This document shows, in pieces, positions 62,979-64,000 of a stretch of DNA of 64,000 bases. The notes beneath the pieces were generated by a model, which was not told where the DNA came from, did no database searches, and saw only the letters and a program-made list of their open reading frames with translations. Origin of the DNA: Caldicellulosiruptor danielii (GTDB lineage Bacteria; Bacillota; Thermoanaerobacteria; Caldicellulosiruptorales; Caldicellulosiruptoraceae); the NCBI RefSeq assembly GCF_034343125.1, contig NZ_CP139957.1, positions 2,412,001-2,476,000 on the forward strand, read 5' to 3'. Within the stretch, counting starts at the first letter, position 1. Each line of letters begins with the position of its first letter. The position numbers and the translations under genes are program-made.

Positions 62979-64000
62979 GTGGGCAGGGTGATTTTGCACT
63001 GTGACCTCAATAACTTCTATGCGTCTGTTGAATGCCTTTATCGTCCTGAGCTGAAAAACAAACCTGTTGCTGTTTGTGGTGAAAGTGAGCTTCGACATGG
63101 AATAGTTCTTGCAAAAAACCAGATTGCAAAATCATATGGTATTCAAACAGGTGATGTTATATGGCAGGCACTTAAAAAATGTCCAAACCTTGTAATTTTA
63201 AAACCTAATTTCCCACTTTATATCCGATTTTCAAAGCTTGTGCAACAAGTTTACTCTGAGTATACAGATTTGATAGAGCCTTTTGGAATTGACGAGTGTT
63301 GGCTTGATGTGACAGAGTCTACAAAAATCTTAGGAAGTGGCAGAAAGATTGCTTATGAAATCAAAGAAAGAATAAAAACTGAGCTTGGTCTGACGGTATC
63401 TGTTGGAGTATCATTTAACAAAGTATTTGCAAAGCTTGGAAGCGACTATAAAAAACCCGATGCTGTAACAGTTATCACAAAAGAAAACTTTAAACAAATT
63501 GTCTGGCCGCTGCCTGCAAAAGATCTTTTGTATGTCGGTAGCGCAACAGAAAAGAAGCTCAGTTCAAGAGCAATTTACACAATAGGTGATATAGCCAAAA
63601 GTTCACCTGAATATCTTAAAAGAATCCTTGGCAAATGGGGTGAGGTGCTCTGGATATTTGCAAACGGGCTTGACACAACACCAGTTACTCCCCCACTTTT
63701 TGAAGACAACATCAAAGGAATTGGCAATAGCGTCACACTGCCAAGAGATTTGACTTGTTATGAAGATGCAGAATATGTTATTAGAATGCTTTCTGAGTCT
63801 GTTGCGCAGAGGCTTCGTCAGCAGTATTTAAAATGTTATACAGTCCAAGTTTGGATAAGGGACAGCTTCCTTTTTTCAATAACAAGGCAGGAAAAACTCA
63901 AAAATCCTACTTTTTTAGCAAGAGAAATCTCTCAAAAAGCTTTTGAAATATTCAAAAAACATTGGAACTTCAAAAATAGCATAAGGTCGCTTGGCGTAAG
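62979..64000 (+). CDS. dinB: DNA polymerase IV (Y family), 3' end cut by window
   Basis: The frame is open to the window end (340 codons). It has the catalytic DLNNFYASVE, VAVCGESELRHGIVLAKNQI and the second carboxylate motif GIDECWLDVT, usually SIDE. The little-finger region begins near GIGNSVTLPRDLTCY. Y-family polymerases copy across damaged DNA. An in-frame TGA at 62970-62972 limits the start to GTG 62979 or GTG 62988. I prefer 62979, with GGTGAG about 6 bases upstream. The protein lacks only its last 50-80 residues. Confidence 0.9.
   Translation, partial: MGRVILHCDLNNFYASVECLYRPELKNKPVAVCGESELRHGIVLAKNQIAKSYGIQTGDVIWQALKKCPNLVILKPNFPLYIRFSKLVQQVYSEYTDLIEPFGIDECWLDVTESTKILGSGRKIAYEIKERIKTELGLTVSVGVSFNKVFAKLGSDYKKPDAVTVITKENFKQIVWPLPAKDLLYVGSATEKKLSSRAIYTIGDIAKSSPEYLKRILGKWGEVLWIFANGLDTTPVTPPLFEDNIKGIGNSVTLPRDLTCYEDAEYVIRMLSESVAQRLRQQYLKCYTVQVWIRDSFLFSITRQEKLKNPTFLAREISQKAFEIFKKHWNFKNSIRSLGV

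Overview
The window looks like chromosome from a Caldicellulosiruptor-like thermophilic, low-GC Gram-positive bacterium. The genus is an inference from recalled similarity. It rests on the AT-rich composition, three S-layer-homology (SLH) proteins, SPOCS/DUF3794 genes, IS110 elements and a Na+ oxaloacetate decarboxylase operon. No rRNA, tRNA or CRISPR array was seen.

Layout. (1) 1-2.3 kb: three tandem SPOCS genes and a VanZ-like gene. (2) 2.3-7.6 kb: a graveyard of surface-polysaccharide genes, with an intact IS110 element on the minus strand and a decayed IS110 element on the plus strand. (3) 7.8-25.5 kb: one long minus-strand exopolysaccharide locus. It starts from a strong promoter at 25427-25456 with cpsC, cpsD and cpsB, then an SLH protein, GDP-fucose synthesis (gmd, fcl), the priming sugar transferase, a TagA-type transferase and several glycosyltransferases. 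Its distal genes are riddled with single-base frameshifts in A/T runs. (4) 25.5-27.1 kb: an aminomutase, probably glutamate 2,3-aminomutase making the osmolyte beta-glutamate, behind a clear ydaO-type cyclic-di-AMP riboswitch and terminator. (5) 27.1-28.4 kb: small toxin-antitoxin pieces. (6) 28.4-34.8 kb: a copper P-type ATPase with two small HMA proteins, then DUF134, NifX-like, Fur-like, DUF5320 and Mrp-like genes. Three promoters here share a palindromic operator, TTGGCATATGYCAA. (7) 34.8-36.9 kb: a CBS protein, tRNA m1A58 methyltransferase and nuclease-family relics. (8) 37-45 kb: an operon of a secreted protein, a MacA-like adaptor, MacB-like ATPase and permease, and a 1076-residue SLH protein with five long repeats. 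(9) 45.5-56.6 kb: a probable S-layer protein, two chemoreceptors, a methyltransferase and the oad operon. (10) 56.6-64 kb: an Rpn-family nuclease gene, a relic of a duplicated chemoreceptor, a LacI-controlled sugar ABC transporter and the start of DNA polymerase IV.

Most of the window therefore concerns the cell envelope: polysaccharide production, S-layer proteins, export and surface sensing. The strongest regulatory signals are the c-di-AMP riboswitch, the shared CATATG operator, bridge-RNA-like structure in the decayed IS110 element, and an anti-Shine-Dalgarno hairpin in the intact one. Many otherwise intact genes are broken by one base at short homopolymers, so sequence accuracy should be checked before calling them pseudogenes.
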